A stretch of 64,000 nucleotides of DNA from DATKMK01 sp035541895 (lineage in GTDB: Bacteria; Desulfobacterota; Binatia; HRBIN30; JACQVA1), in the NCBI GenBank assembly GCA_035541895.1, contig DATKMK010000015.1, forward strand, positions 1 to 64,000, read 5' to 3'. A program made the position numbers and the translations under genes. Positions 1-8,363 of the stretch are shown here, one piece after another; the stretch's first letter is position 1, and each line of letters opens with the position of its first letter. A model generated the notes under the pieces. That model saw only the letters and a list, made by a program, of their open reading frames with translations. It was not told the origin of the DNA and did not search any database.

Positions 1-509
1 GCCGGCTCGTGGAAACACAGCAGCGTCGTCAGCGTGCAGCCCAATCCTTCGGCGCGGCAGGCGAGCAGCGCGTTCTGCACGGCGGGATACACCGACCCGC
101 CGCCGACGACAGACGGGCGATCGAGCTTGGCGTCGGTGATCGCCATGAGCTGCGGATTGAAGCAAAAGACCAGCACCACCGGCGCGAGGTGAAAGTTGCG
201 CGCCAGATGATCGGCGGCGCGGATCATCTTCTCCTGCTGCACCCGTACCGCCTCGGGAACCGCGGCCAGTTGCGCCTTGCGGCCGGAGGAATACTGCTCC
301 CACGGGCCGATGTAGAGTTCCTGCAACCGGCGTCGCTTGTTGGCGTCGGTGACCGCGATGACGCGCCACGGTTGGGCGTTGCCGCCCGTCGGCGCCCAGT
401 TGGCTGCCTCGATCACGCGCCGCAGGACCTCGTCGGGAACCGGGTCCGTGCGCAAGCGCCGCACCGCGCGTGTCGTGCTCATCGCTTCATACAAACCAAT
501 CTGGTTCAT
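1..509 (-). CDS. nitroreductase family protein (3' end cut by window edge)
   Basis: FMN-dependent nitroreductases reduce nitro, quinone or enone substrates with NAD(P)H in the cytoplasm. The translation from 509 has the family N-terminus: TTRAVRRL near residue 12, then APTGGNAQPW near 40, the FMN-phosphate/ring contact region. A later stretch NALLACRAEGLG is typical of the FMN-binding alpha-helix region. The last part of the protein lies outside the window. The ATG at 509 has AGGAGG about 8 nt upstream. It follows the S9 peptidase by 20 bp and is probably the last known gene of the operon starting at 6082. A paralogue lies at 17528-18196. Family is clear; the substrate is not. Confidence 0.88.
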   Translation of the reverse strand, partial: MNQIGLYEAMSTTRAVRRLRTDPVPDEVLRRVIEAANWAPTGGNAQPWRVIAVTDANKRRRLQELYIGPWEQYSSGRKAQLAAVPEAVRVQQEKMIRAADHLARNFHLAPVVLVFCFNPQLMAITDAKLDRPSVVGGGSVYPAVQNALLACRAEGLGCTLTTLLCFHEP

Positions 510-529
510 CGCGCCTCCTGCCGCACTGC

Positions 530-2509
530 TCAATCGCTGCGTCCAAGCGTCCAATGCTCGAGCCACTCGACTACTCGACGGGAATAGTCAACACGATGAC
601 TCGGTCGCCCGCGGACCACGAAGGCGTGACTCCCGCCCGGATAGCGCACGAACTGCGCCGGCGCCTTGCCGCTCAGCATCAACGCGGTGAAAAATTCTTC
701 GCTCTGCCCGATTGGGCAGCGATCGTCGGCCTCGCCGTGGAGCAACAACGTCGGTGTCGTCACACGATCCGCGTAGGTCAGCGGCGACAAGCGCCGATAG
801 GTCTCGCGGTCGGTGAAGAAGTTTCCAAAATTCCATTCGTCCATGAACGACCCAAGATCCTGCGTGCCGCTTGCCGACTCAAGATTGGTGAGCGGCGCGC
901 CGACCACGGCGGCTTTGAACCGATCGCTGTGCGCAATCATCCACGCGGTCATGTAGCCACCGTAGGAATAGCCGGCGACCGCCAAGCGATCGGGATCGGC
1001 GACGCCGGCGGCGATCAACGCATCGACCGCCGCCATCTGCTCCGGCAGATCGTGCTCGCCCCAGCGAAATCGCAGACTGTGATTGCAGGCGCGGCCGTAC
1101 GAACCCGAGCCGCTCGGATTGAGAGCGAGAATCACCCAGCCGCGCGCGGCCAGCACCAGCCAATACGTCACGCGCGGAAACACCGCGCCGACGAATCCTT
1201 GCGGCCCCCCGTGAATGTCGAGCAGCAGCGGCGCCGGACGCCTGGTGGAAGTCGGATGAACGACGAAGCCATCGATGGTGCCGCCGTGCGGACTCTTGAA
1301 GGTTCGCCGCTCGATCGTCGGCAGCACCACGCCGCTGAGTACCGCGTCGTTCACGTGCGTCAGTTGTCGTTCGTCGGATCCATCCAGCGCCGCGACGGCA
1401 ACGTCCCAGGGTGCGGTCGGACCGCTGGTGAGAAAAGCGAGCCGCCGGGCGGCCGGCCGCACACTCGGCTGCAAGGCGTACCGCTCGCCGCTGATGACCT
1501 TGCGAACCTCGCCACCGGTCAGGTCGCAGCGTGTCAGGTGCACATTGCCGGCATCCGCCACGGAAAAGTAAAGCGCAGCGCCGTCCGCCGACCAGGTCGG
1601 TGGCGGACTCATCAGCCCCGGCAGCGCCGGCACCTCGCGATCGAATTCGGCGGTGTGCGCGCGCGCGCGACCTCCGGCCGCCGCGACCGTCCATACCCAC
1701 GAATGCAAATCGGCCTCGTTCTCCGAGCCGTAGAAGGCGATCGACTTCCCGTCCGGCGACCAGGACGGCAACGATGCGGTCGCCGGATGCTCGGTGAGTT
1801 GCGTGGCATTGCTGCCGTCGGTTGCAATCGTCCAGATGTCGAAGCGATGGGCCTCCATCACGCCGGTGCGGCTGCACGCGTACGCGATGCGGCGACCGTC
1901 GGGCGACCACGCGGGTTGCCAATGTGTGCAGTCGTCGCGGGTGAGCTGCACCGGCTCCCCGCCCTCAACCGACACCACGAACAACTGCAGGCGTCCGTGC
2001 AGCAGGAAACCGGTGCCGTCGAATTTGTACAGCGCGCGGTCGATCACCTTGGGTCGCTGGCGCCACGCCTCGAACTTGTCTTTGTCCTTCGGCGGCGCCT
2101 CCCATACCACCGGTGCGGCGAAGGCGATCCGACTACCGTCGGGCGACCACACCGGTTCGCCGGCACCGGCCGCGAGTGAGGTCAACTGCCGCGGCTCGCC
2201 GCCGCCGAGTGGGATGACAAAGAGTTGCGGCCGCCCGCCGCTTCGATCGGACAGAAACGCCAACTGCGTTCCATCGGGCGACCAACGCGGGGCCGAGTCC
2301 GACTGGGGTCCGCGAGTGAACTGGAGCGGCGCGCGGCTGCCGTCGGCCGCCACCAGCCAAATCGACGACCGATACGTGTCTCGCTTCGCGTCGATCTCGC
2401 GTTGCACGTAGGCGACGAGCGCGCCGTCGGGCGATAGTTGAATGTCTTCGAGGCTCTTCAATTGGAGCAGGTCTTCGATCTCGAAGCCACGACCTTCCAC
2501 TGTCGCCAT
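530..2509 (-). CDS. S9 family peptidase (prolyl oligopeptidase / acylaminoacyl-peptidase type)
   Basis: Serine peptidase that releases or cleaves short peptides or acyl-peptides. The N-terminal two thirds carry repeated TolB/WD-type blades with the signature WSPDG seen at least five times, forming the beta-propeller. The C-terminal alpha/beta-hydrolase domain shows GYSYGG with the nucleophile Ser near residue 515, the Asp in HGEADD near 595 and the His in GGSHAF near 628, so the triad is complete. Length (659 aa) is normal for the family. A reading frame opens at 2533, but the ATG at 2509 is preceded by GGAGG and is the better start. No signal peptide is evident. It lies 20 bp after the DapA-like gene, in the same operon. 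Why a peptidase belongs in this apparent catabolic unit is not shown by the sequence; a role as amide hydrolase on a pathway intermediate is possible. Confidence 0.93.
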   Translation of the reverse strand: MATVEGRGFEIEDLLQLKSLEDIQLSPDGALVAYVQREIDAKRDTYRSSIWLVAADGSRAPLQFTRGPQSDSAPRWSPDGTQLAFLSDRSGGRPQLFVIPLGGGEPRQLTSLAAGAGEPVWSPDGSRIAFAAPVVWEAPPKDKDKFEAWRQRPKVIDRALYKFDGTGFLLHGRLQLFVVSVEGGEPVQLTRDDCTHWQPAWSPDGRRIAYACSRTGVMEAHRFDIWTIATDGSNATQLTEHPATASLPSWSPDGKSIAFYGSENEADLHSWVWTVAAAGGRARAHTAEFDREVPALPGLMSPPPTWSADGAALYFSVADAGNVHLTRCDLTGGEVRKVISGERYALQPSVRPAARRLAFLTSGPTAPWDVAVAALDGSDERQLTHVNDAVLSGVVLPTIERRTFKSPHGGTIDGFVVHPTSTRRPAPLLLDIHGGPQGFVGAVFPRVTYWLVLAARGWVILALNPSGSGSYGRACNHSLRFRWGEHDLPEQMAAVDALIAAGVADPDRLAVAGYSYGGYMTAWMIAHSDRFKAAVVGAPLTNLESASGTQDLGSFMDEWNFGNFFTDRETYRRLSPLTYADRVTTPTLLLHGEADDRCPIGQSEEFFTALMLSGKAPAQFVRYPGGSHAFVVRGRPSHRVDYSRRVVEWLEHWTLGRSD

Positions 2510-2529
2510 GTCCCACCTCCGCGTATCGA

Positions 2530-3444
2530 TCACTCCGCCAGGTCGCCGATCAGACCCGCGCGCCCGAGCACCGCGTCCAGACGCGTCTGCAGTTCCGTGG
2601 TTGCCGATACCATCGGCAAGCGATGTTCGTTGCGCGCGAGCAAGCCGACTCGCTTCATCATGTACTTGAGCGGAATCGGATTGGTGTCAAAGAAGATCGC
2701 TTGGTTCAGCTCGAACAATTCGAAATGCAATTGGCGCGCAGCGGCAAGATCGCCACGGGCAACGGACGCGTACATTTCCGCGACGCGGCGCGGCGCCAGA
2801 TTGCCGACGGCGTTCATCATACCCGCCGCGCCGACCGCGAGCATGGGAAGACTCAGCTCTTCGAGCCCGACGAAAACACGAAACCCGAAGCCGAAGCGTG
2901 CCAACAGCCTGGTGACGAACGCGAGATCATTGACCGCGTGTTTGATCCCGACGAGATGCGGGACTCGTTCAGCGATTCGTTCGATGGTATCGAGCTGGAC
3001 TTCGACCGCCGCGCGGCCGGGGATGTGATAGATCAGCAACGGCAACCGCGTGCGGTCGCCGAGATCGATGTAGTACTCGACCAAGCCGCGCTGCGGCGGC
3101 TTGCTGTAGTACGGCGTCACGATCAAGACCGCGTCAGCGCCGGCGGTGTCGGCGTGTGCGGTCAGCGCAACGGTCTCCTCGTGCGACTGCGAACCGGTGG
3201 CCGCCACCACCGGGAGTCGCCCCTTCGCGGTCTCGATGGCGACTTCAAGCAACTGCATGCGTTCGGAGGTGGTCAGCATACTCGGCTCGCCGGTGGTGCC
3301 GCACACCACGATGCCGTGCGAGCCCTCACGGACCTGATGCTCGACCAATCGCGCAAAGGTTTCGTAGTCGACCCCTCCGTCGCGCAACGGCGTGACCAGC
3401 GGCGGATACGACCCGCGGAGAAAGTTGTCAGGCAGTCGGATCAT
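2530..3444 (-). CDS. dihydrodipicolinate synthase (DapA)/N-acetylneuraminate lyase family protein
   Basis: Class I aldolase family whose members condense or cleave pyruvate adducts through a Schiff-base lysine. In the 304-aa protein GTTGE sits at 49-53, the catalytic Tyr lies in PYYS at 112-113, an Arg follows in IPGR at 144 and the Schiff-base Lys is in GIKHA at 168. These match the E. coli DapA Thr/Tyr/Arg/Lys set, so it should be active. The start is uncertain: an ATG at 3477 is also possible, but 3444 gives the usual N-terminus and a 17-bp overlap with the upstream cupin gene. Its place in a catabolic-looking operon argues for a pyruvate-lyase or hydratase-aldolase role instead of lysine synthesis, but the sequence alone does not decide this. 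Confidence 0.88.
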   Translation of the reverse strand: MIRLPDNFLRGSYPPLVTPLRDGGVDYETFARLVEHQVREGSHGIVVCGTTGEPSMLTTSERMQLLEVAIETAKGRLPVVAATGSQSHEETVALTAHADTAGADAVLIVTPYYSKPPQRGLVEYYIDLGDRTRLPLLIYHIPGRAAVEVQLDTIERIAERVPHLVGIKHAVNDLAFVTRLLARFGFGFRVFVGLEELSLPMLAVGAAGMMNAVGNLAPRRVAEMYASVARGDLAAARQLHFELFELNQAIFFDTNPIPLKYMMKRVGLLARNEHRLPMVSATTELQTRLDAVLGRAGLIGDLAE

Positions 3445-4534
3445 CGGTGCGATTGGTCGAAAATCCCTGCTGGGCACCCAACACGCGGAAGGGGCGGCGC
3501 AGGTCTTCCTGCCACAGCAACGACTCCATCGCGATGTGGAGCGGGCTGTCTTGAATCGTCAACTCGTACACCGGCTCATCGTGCGAAGCGTGATTGTGCA
3601 CGCCCCAGCCCGGCGCGGAGAACATCAGGTCGCCGGCCTTCCAATCGTAGCGCCGGCCTTCGACCACGCTGTGGCCGCTGCCGGCGAAGTAGTAGTTGAT
3701 CGCCGCCGACGTGTGCCGATGGGGACGATCGACGATCTTCGGCGGGCGGATCGTGATCGTGGCGAAGAAATTCTGCGTTGTGCCGTTCGTTCGACCGGTC
3801 GCCGGATTGAACAACAGATACAGCCGGCGTCCCACGTACGACTTGCCGAGCGCCGTCAACTCATCGAGATGCTGTTTGACCAAGCGCCACGGCCAGTGCA
3901 ACACCTTCGACTCGACGGCCTCGGGACTGATGAGCTGCTCGTACGGCATGAGGTACGCGCCGTCATCGGTCAGCCGAAACGTGCCAAACGGATTGCGCCG
4001 CGCACTGTCCGTGCTCTGATCGGGCGACGCGTCCTTCGAGGCAAAGCCGTCTTCCGGCGGCGCGTCGTCGGTCACGTACACGTTCATCTTCTCGAGCAGC
4101 GCGGCATTACTGTACGTGAGTCGCACTTGCGAGAGGTCACCGTCGTTGACGTGCCAGTAGGTCGCCATCGACGGCGTGTTCCACACATCGAATTGTTCGA
4201 ATTCGATCTTCTTGCCCGCCACGACCGCGTAGCCGCGGCCGCCGATGCAAAACACCACCTGGGTCGAATTGTGCCGAATCGGATGCGTGCGCTCGCCCGG
4301 ATTGAGCACGTCGAGCGTCACGCGAATTCCCGGCGCCAGTCCGAGCCCCGGTGCCGTGGCCCGAGGATGCACGACCAGCGACGAGCGCCGTCCGTTGGCC
4401 GGCGCGGGCATACCGGCCAAGCGCTCGATCTCCGCGTCGATCTCTTCCTTGCGGACGATCAACGCCGGCCACAGTTCGATGGTCGAAGCGATTGCCGCAG
4501 CGGAGTCGACAAATCGCGCGCGCGGGTCGTCCAT
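3428..4534 (-). CDS. gentisate 1,2-dioxygenase-like bicupin ring-cleavage dioxygenase
   Basis: Bicupin of 368 aa resembling gentisate/salicylate/1-hydroxy-2-naphthoate dioxygenases, Fe(II) enzymes that open monohydroxylated or aminated aromatic rings. Two cupin cores are visible. The N-terminal one has His84, His88 and a later His128. The C-terminal one has HRH at 272-274, a long AGSGHSVVEGRRYDWKAGD-type strand pair and HNH near 314-316. The HxH..H metal set therefore looks best preserved in the C-terminal cupin, whereas gentisate dioxygenases usually bind iron in the N-terminal one. The ATG at 4534 has GGAGG 8 nt upstream; a GTG at 4543 is less likely. It lies 15 bp downstream of the OCD-family gene. 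Substrate unknown; a hydroxy- or amino-benzoate is the natural guess. Confidence 0.82.
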   Translation of the reverse strand: MDDPRARFVDSAAAIASTIELWPALIVRKEEIDAEIERLAGMPAPANGRRSSLVVHPRATAPGLGLAPGIRVTLDVLNPGERTHPIRHNSTQVVFCIGGRGYAVVAGKKIEFEQFDVWNTPSMATYWHVNDGDLSQVRLTYSNAALLEKMNVYVTDDAPPEDGFASKDASPDQSTDSARRNPFGTFRLTDDGAYLMPYEQLISPEAVESKVLHWPWRLVKQHLDELTALGKSYVGRRLYLLFNPATGRTNGTTQNFFATITIRPPKIVDRPHRHTSAAINYYFAGSGHSVVEGRRYDWKAGDLMFSAPGWGVHNHASHDEPVYELTIQDSPLHIAMESLLWQEDLRRPFRVLGAQQGFSTNRTDDPTA

Positions 4535-4549
4535 CGTTCTCACCTCCAG

Positions 4550-5536
4550 TCACCGCAGTCGAGGCGTCGCGGTTTGCGGTTGGGCGAAGTGCCGGCCCAA
4601 CCCGCATCGCTGCGCACGGTGGTAGATCTCGATGCCCAGCGCGAGGTCGGAAATACCCATGCCCATCGCCTTGAACAGCGTCAGATCGGCGGCGGACGGG
4701 CGCGCGCGCCGCTCAGCGACCACCGCGCTCAGCGGCGTGACGCGGCTCCAATCATCGCCAGCGAAATGATCGATGAACTCGCGTGACAGCCTCTGCACCG
4801 ACGCCACGCTATCGACGACGCTCATCGCGCAGCGCCCGAAGATGTCGCCGGCGAACTCCACTCGGTCGGGCGTGATCGCGCCGATCGCGTTGATGTGCGC
4901 GCCGGCCGCCACCATCGCCTCCGACAAGAACGCCTCGCGCGCGCGTGTGACCAGCGTGATGATCGGCGCGTCGTTGACCGCCTCGGCAACGGACACTACC
5001 GCTTCGGCGTCGATCCCGATCTCGTTTCGGATGCGCTCGACGCAGCGCGTGCGGTGCGCCGCGGTGGGACTGTACACGCGCACTCGTTTGAGCGGTCGCA
5101 CCGCGTTGACAGCCGCCACCTGTGCAAGCGCCTGCTTGCCGCTGCCGACGAGCGCCAACTCCGACGCATCGGCGCGCGCCAGCCAACGCGTTGCGACGCC
5201 CGAGATTCCGCCGGTCCGCAATTGGCCGAGCGCGAACGCTTCGATCACGGCCCGCAGTGAGCCGTCGCGTGCGTCGAACAGGATGAGCAGCGGGGTCGCG
5301 CCTCCGCCGGCGTGCGCCCAGGTTTTGGTGCCCGCGAATCCATCCACCGCGAACACGGCGCCGATCGCGTGCACCGTGTGGCCGTCGCCCCACGACACCT
5401 GCGTCTTCAGCATGTTCCGGGCTTCGTCGCGCGCTTCGAGCGCCAGGCTACGTTCGAGCACGTCGATGGCCTCAGGCAAGGACAGCAGCGACGCGGTGTC
5501 GGCCTCCGTGAGCCAAATCGGTTCGGCACTGGGCAT
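4550..5536 (-). CDS. ornithine cyclodeaminase / mu-crystallin family protein
   Basis: NAD(P)-dependent family that includes ornithine cyclodeaminase, alanine dehydrogenase and ketimine reductase. At 328 aa the length is typical. Visible family features are Lys71 in GTKTW, LRTGG at 106-110, the Rossmann turn GSGKQA at 131-136, and a C-terminal LFKAMGMGISDLALG block that closes the active site. The gene begins 6 bp after the CMD-like gene and ends 15 bp before the dioxygenase. In this operon a ketimine or imino acid reductase role on a nitrogen-containing intermediate is more plausible than arginine catabolism, because no other ornithine gene is nearby. The specific reaction is inference. Confidence 0.88.
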   Translation of the reverse strand: MPSAEPIWLTEADTASLLSLPEAIDVLERSLALEARDEARNMLKTQVSWGDGHTVHAIGAVFAVDGFAGTKTWAHAGGGATPLLILFDARDGSLRAVIEAFALGQLRTGGISGVATRWLARADASELALVGSGKQALAQVAAVNAVRPLKRVRVYSPTAAHRTRCVERIRNEIGIDAEAVVSVAEAVNDAPIITLVTRAREAFLSEAMVAAGAHINAIGAITPDRVEFAGDIFGRCAMSVVDSVASVQRLSREFIDHFAGDDWSRVTPLSAVVAERRARPSAADLTLFKAMGMGISDLALGIEIYHRAQRCGLGRHFAQPQTATPRLR

Positions 5537-5542
5537 AGCGGT

Positions 5543-6082
5543 TCACTCAAAGATCGACGGCACCGGCGGCGACAAGCCGAGCGCGTTCACCATCAAGCTG
5601 TGCGTGACGTAACGGCCGATGAGCATCAGAATCGCGATCGCCTGCTTCGCTCCGACGGCCTCAACCACGGCCTGGCATTCGGCATGCGCGCGACGTCCGT
5701 GCGCGTCGAGCACCGTCATCGCCAGTTGCTGCACCAACCGCTCTCCTTCTGTCATGGCGCTGCGGCGGCTCGGTTCTCGCGTGCTGACGGCGCGTATCCA
5801 GTCGTCGCTGAACCCAAGCTTGCGACACAAGCGTTCGTGTTGATGGCGCTCGTAGTCGTTTCGCATGACTCCCGCCACCGTCAACGCGACCACTTCGGTC
5901 AGATCATCGGGCAACGCATCCTTGAGGTCGTCGGTGAACTGCATGAACGAACGCAGCGCCTCGGGTTGATGCGCCGCGCACTGGAAAAACTCGCCGAGGT
6001 AGCCGAGGCGCTCGACGCGCGGTTTCAACGCCGCCGCCAGTTCGGGCGGCAGGTGCGCGAAGTCGATCCGCGGAATCGCCAT
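5543..6082 (-). CDS. carboxymuconolactone decarboxylase-like (AhpD-fold) protein lacking the CxxC pair
   Basis: Helical 179-aa protein resembling the CMD/AhpD fold: a proline-rich N-terminus, a central helix with NDYERHQHERLCRKLG and a C-terminal helix GRYVTHSLMVNALG. In AhpD-type members the central motif reads ExxCxxC..H; here the His spacing is kept but the two redox cysteines are absent. It should therefore act as a decarboxylase-type or non-redox member. It is the first gene of the six-gene minus-strand operon ending beyond position 1, with only 6 bp to the next gene. The Shine-Dalgarno is weak. The fold call is good; the reaction is unknown. Confidence 0.78.
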   Translation of the reverse strand: MAIPRIDFAHLPPELAAALKPRVERLGYLGEFFQCAAHQPEALRSFMQFTDDLKDALPDDLTEVVALTVAGVMRNDYERHQHERLCRKLGFSDDWIRAVSTREPSRRSAMTEGERLVQQLAMTVLDAHGRRAHAECQAVVEAVGAKQAIAILMLIGRYVTHSLMVNALGLSPPVPSIFE

Positions 6083-6288
6083 GTGTCTCGGTTATAGCGC
6101 AAACCGGCCGAGGGAAATCAACGCGTCGGTGTTTGCGGACTTTGCTCCCCTCCGCCGGGCTGCCGACGCCAACGATTGCCAGCATCAGGCGCGCTCGGCG
6201 ATGGGCCGCGGCACGACGAGCCCGCCTCACGCGCGCGCTGGCATCATTTCCCTTGACGCGACCCCATCGCCCGGCGTACGCACGGGAC

Positions 6289-6744
6289 GTGCTCTCATTG
6301 CTGATTCACGCCGCCCTCGGCGTGCTGACCACCACGCTCTGCTTTCGCTTCAACGCGCATTTGTACCGCAGCGATTGGCAAGGTTCGCAGGTGACGTTGC
6401 TGGAGGGCCTGTACTACGCGCTGGCGGTCGGGTCGGTGTGCACCGGATGGTATTTCAACGTCCACTACGTCATGGCGTACCCGGCGGAAGCGAGCTGGGT
6501 GCATTTCACCACGATGCTGTTCGACAACCCCGCGTCAGGCTCAGCCGGCCAGGACATGATCATCACCAACGTGTTCCTGTTTCCGCTCTGGACCATCATC
6601 GACGGCGGGCGTCGCGGCCTGCGGCAACGATGGATCTTCTTCGTCATCAGCCTCTTCACCAGCTTCGGCTTCGCCGTGGCGCTGTACCTTGCGGCGCAAG
6701 AGCGCCAGGGGCGCTGGAACGCCGCGCACAAGTTGAGCGCATGA
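6289..6744 (+). CDS. DUF2834 family small membrane protein
   Basis: Integral membrane protein with about four hydrophobic helices. It matches the DUF2834 pattern: LLEGLYYALAVGS at the N-side, a FDNPASGSAGQDMI segment in the middle, a short basic GGRRGLRQRW turn and a final helix ending ALYLAAQER. The family has no established function. The reading frame is open from 6133, but the segment before 6289 is Arg/Ala-rich and not family-like, so I take the GTG at 6289; this start is uncertain. The stop overlaps the start of the next gene (ATGA at 6741-6744), pointing to translational coupling with the FAD oxidoreductase. Confidence 0.7.
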   Translation: MLSLLIHAALGVLTTTLCFRFNAHLYRSDWQGSQVTLLEGLYYALAVGSVCTGWYFNVHYVMAYPAEASWVHFTTMLFDNPASGSAGQDMIITNVFLFPLWTIIDGGRRGLRQRWIFFVISLFTSFGFAVALYLAAQERQGRWNAAHKLSA

Positions 6745-8348
6745 GCACCGTGGAAGCCGCCGATGTCGTCGTGGTCGGCGCCGGCCACAACGGTCTGGCC
6801 GCGACGGCGCTCTTGGCGAAGCGCGGACTGCGCGTGCTGTGCCTGGAGAAGAACGCGTACGTTGGCGGGATGGCGGGCACGCGCGAGATTCTGTCCGGAT
6901 GCCGCAACGACGTCGGCGCCAGCCTGCTGTTTCCCCTTGCCAAGGGGTTGGCAGAAGAACTCGAGCTGGCGCGCTACGGCGTCGAGCTGATCGACCTGCC
7001 GATCATGGCGACGAATCTGAATTCCCACGATTCGCCGGCGGCGGTCTTCTATGCGAACCCGCTGCGGATGGGGCGATACGTGTTCCGCCACTTCGGCGTG
7101 AGCGCGATGCTCGGCTTCGTGCGCCTGATGGCGTTCTGCAAGTACCCGGCGAGCCTGATGGATCGCTTCACGCCGCGCAGCGTGCCGCCGACCTACGAGG
7201 AACTGCTCGCCAAGGCACCCAACCAGCGCAAGCGGCGACAAATCGAGCTCGCGTTCACCGGGAGCGCGATGGATCTCATCAATCGCTTTCTCCCCGATGC
7301 CCGGCGTCACCGCACGCTGCGCGCGCTCGCCGCGTTCGCCGCGGTACAATCCACCTACAAGGGGCCGTTCACACTCGGCAGCGCGTTGTGCCTCGTGTAC
7401 ACGTTCGCGCAAAACGAGGCGGGCGGGCTGATGCGGCGCGTGAAGGGCGGCATGGGTATGCTGTCGGAAGCATTGCGCCGCTCAATCGCCGACAAGGGCG
7501 GCGAGGTGCGACTGAAGACGCCGGTCGAACGCATTCTGCTCGAAAGCGATCGCGCCGCCGGGGTCGTGTTACGCGACGGCACCTGCGTTCGCGCGCGGGC
7601 GGTGCTGTCCAATCTCGATAAGCCGGCGACCTTCTTCGGACTGGTCGGCCGCGAACATCTGCGCGACGACTTCATCGAGCGAATCGAGCGCATCGAGCAG
7701 CGCGGCGCCTTCATGCACTTGCTCTTCAAGCTGCGGCGCCTGCCGCGCTACGGCGCGCCCTTCGGACACCTCAACGCCGATCCGCGCACGCGCTTCAACA
7801 CCACGCTGGTGCCCGACCCCGAACTGCAGCAGGCGAGCTACGAAGCGTGCGTGCGGGGCGAGGTGCCGGAGCATCCACCGGTCGGCATGCAGATTCCGAC
7901 AGTAATGGATTCGAGCCTCGCGCCACCGGGCTTCCACATCGCCACCACTTACGGCTTCTTTTTCCCCTGCGAGGCGCCGAAGGCCGAGCGTGGCCGCCTG
8001 CGCGACGAGATGGCGGAGCGCATCGTCGATCGCCTCAGCGAATATCTACCCGATCTACGCGACTGCATCGTCGAGCGGGCCGTCTTTTCCTCCGACCATT
8101 TCGCCGCGATGCAGGGCGCGACCAACGGAGATTTCACGCACGGGCTGATTCACCCCGAGCAGATGATCGGCGGGCGCATGTTGGTAGCGGGCTCGGCTCA
8201 CGCCACGCCGATCCCCGATCTCTACCTGTGCGGCGCGTCGTGTCACCCGGGTCCCGGCGTCACGTTCCTCCCCGGCTACGGCGCCGCCTACGAGGTCGCG
8301 GAAGCGCTGCAGGCCGCTCCACCGCACAGACTGCGCGGCGCGGCCTGA
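6741..8348 (+). CDS. phytoene-desaturase-like NAD(P)/FAD-dependent oxidoreductase (PYROXD2/CrtI type)
   Basis: Flavin amine-oxidase/CrtI-fold protein of 535 aa. The N-terminus has the dinucleotide-binding GAGHNG at 13-18 followed by a KRGLRVLCLEKN beta-strand/acidic end. The C-terminus has the second FAD-contact block GASCHPGPGVTFLPGYGAA, which is diagnostic for CrtI/PYROXD2-like proteins. The middle holds a mixed substrate domain with KGGMGMLSEAL. There is no signal peptide or membrane helix. The ATG at 6741 overlaps the stop of the DUF2834 gene, so the pair is co-translated. No other carotenoid gene is nearby, so carotenoid desaturation should not be assumed. Confidence 0.87.
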   Translation: MSTVEAADVVVVGAGHNGLAATALLAKRGLRVLCLEKNAYVGGMAGTREILSGCRNDVGASLLFPLAKGLAEELELARYGVELIDLPIMATNLNSHDSPAAVFYANPLRMGRYVFRHFGVSAMLGFVRLMAFCKYPASLMDRFTPRSVPPTYEELLAKAPNQRKRRQIELAFTGSAMDLINRFLPDARRHRTLRALAAFAAVQSTYKGPFTLGSALCLVYTFAQNEAGGLMRRVKGGMGMLSEALRRSIADKGGEVRLKTPVERILLESDRAAGVVLRDGTCVRARAVLSNLDKPATFFGLVGREHLRDDFIERIERIEQRGAFMHLLFKLRRLPRYGAPFGHLNADPRTRFNTTLVPDPELQQASYEACVRGEVPEHPPVGMQIPTVMDSSLAPPGFHIATTYGFFFPCEAPKAERGRLRDEMAERIVDRLSEYLPDLRDCIVERAVFSSDHFAAMQGATNGDFTHGLIHPEQMIGGRMLVAGSAHATPIPDLYLCGASCHPGPGVTFLPGYGAAYEVAEALQAAPPHRLRGAA

Positions 8349-8363
8349 CGCGAAATTCACTGA

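Noticed and set aside
9..2437. Long open frames on the plus strand opposite the nitroreductase and S9 peptidase genes (for example 470-2179)
   Set aside because: Arg/His/Ala-rich shadow translations of GC-rich coding DNA with no domain; the minus-strand genes have complete motifs and ribosome sites.
2530..3444. Assignment as the lysine-biosynthesis gene dapA
   Set aside because: Family and catalytic residues fit, but the operon has no other lysine or peptidoglycan precursor genes and looks catabolic, so the specific name was withheld.
3392..4786. 464-aa open frame on the plus strand over the cupin and OCD genes
   Set aside because: Composition is typical of antisense shadow frames; both underlying minus-strand genes have intact family motifs.
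6741..8348. Carotenoid biosynthesis locus
   Set aside because: A single CrtI-like protein without phytoene synthase or cyclase genes nearby, and the C-terminal block also fits PYROXD2-like proteins.
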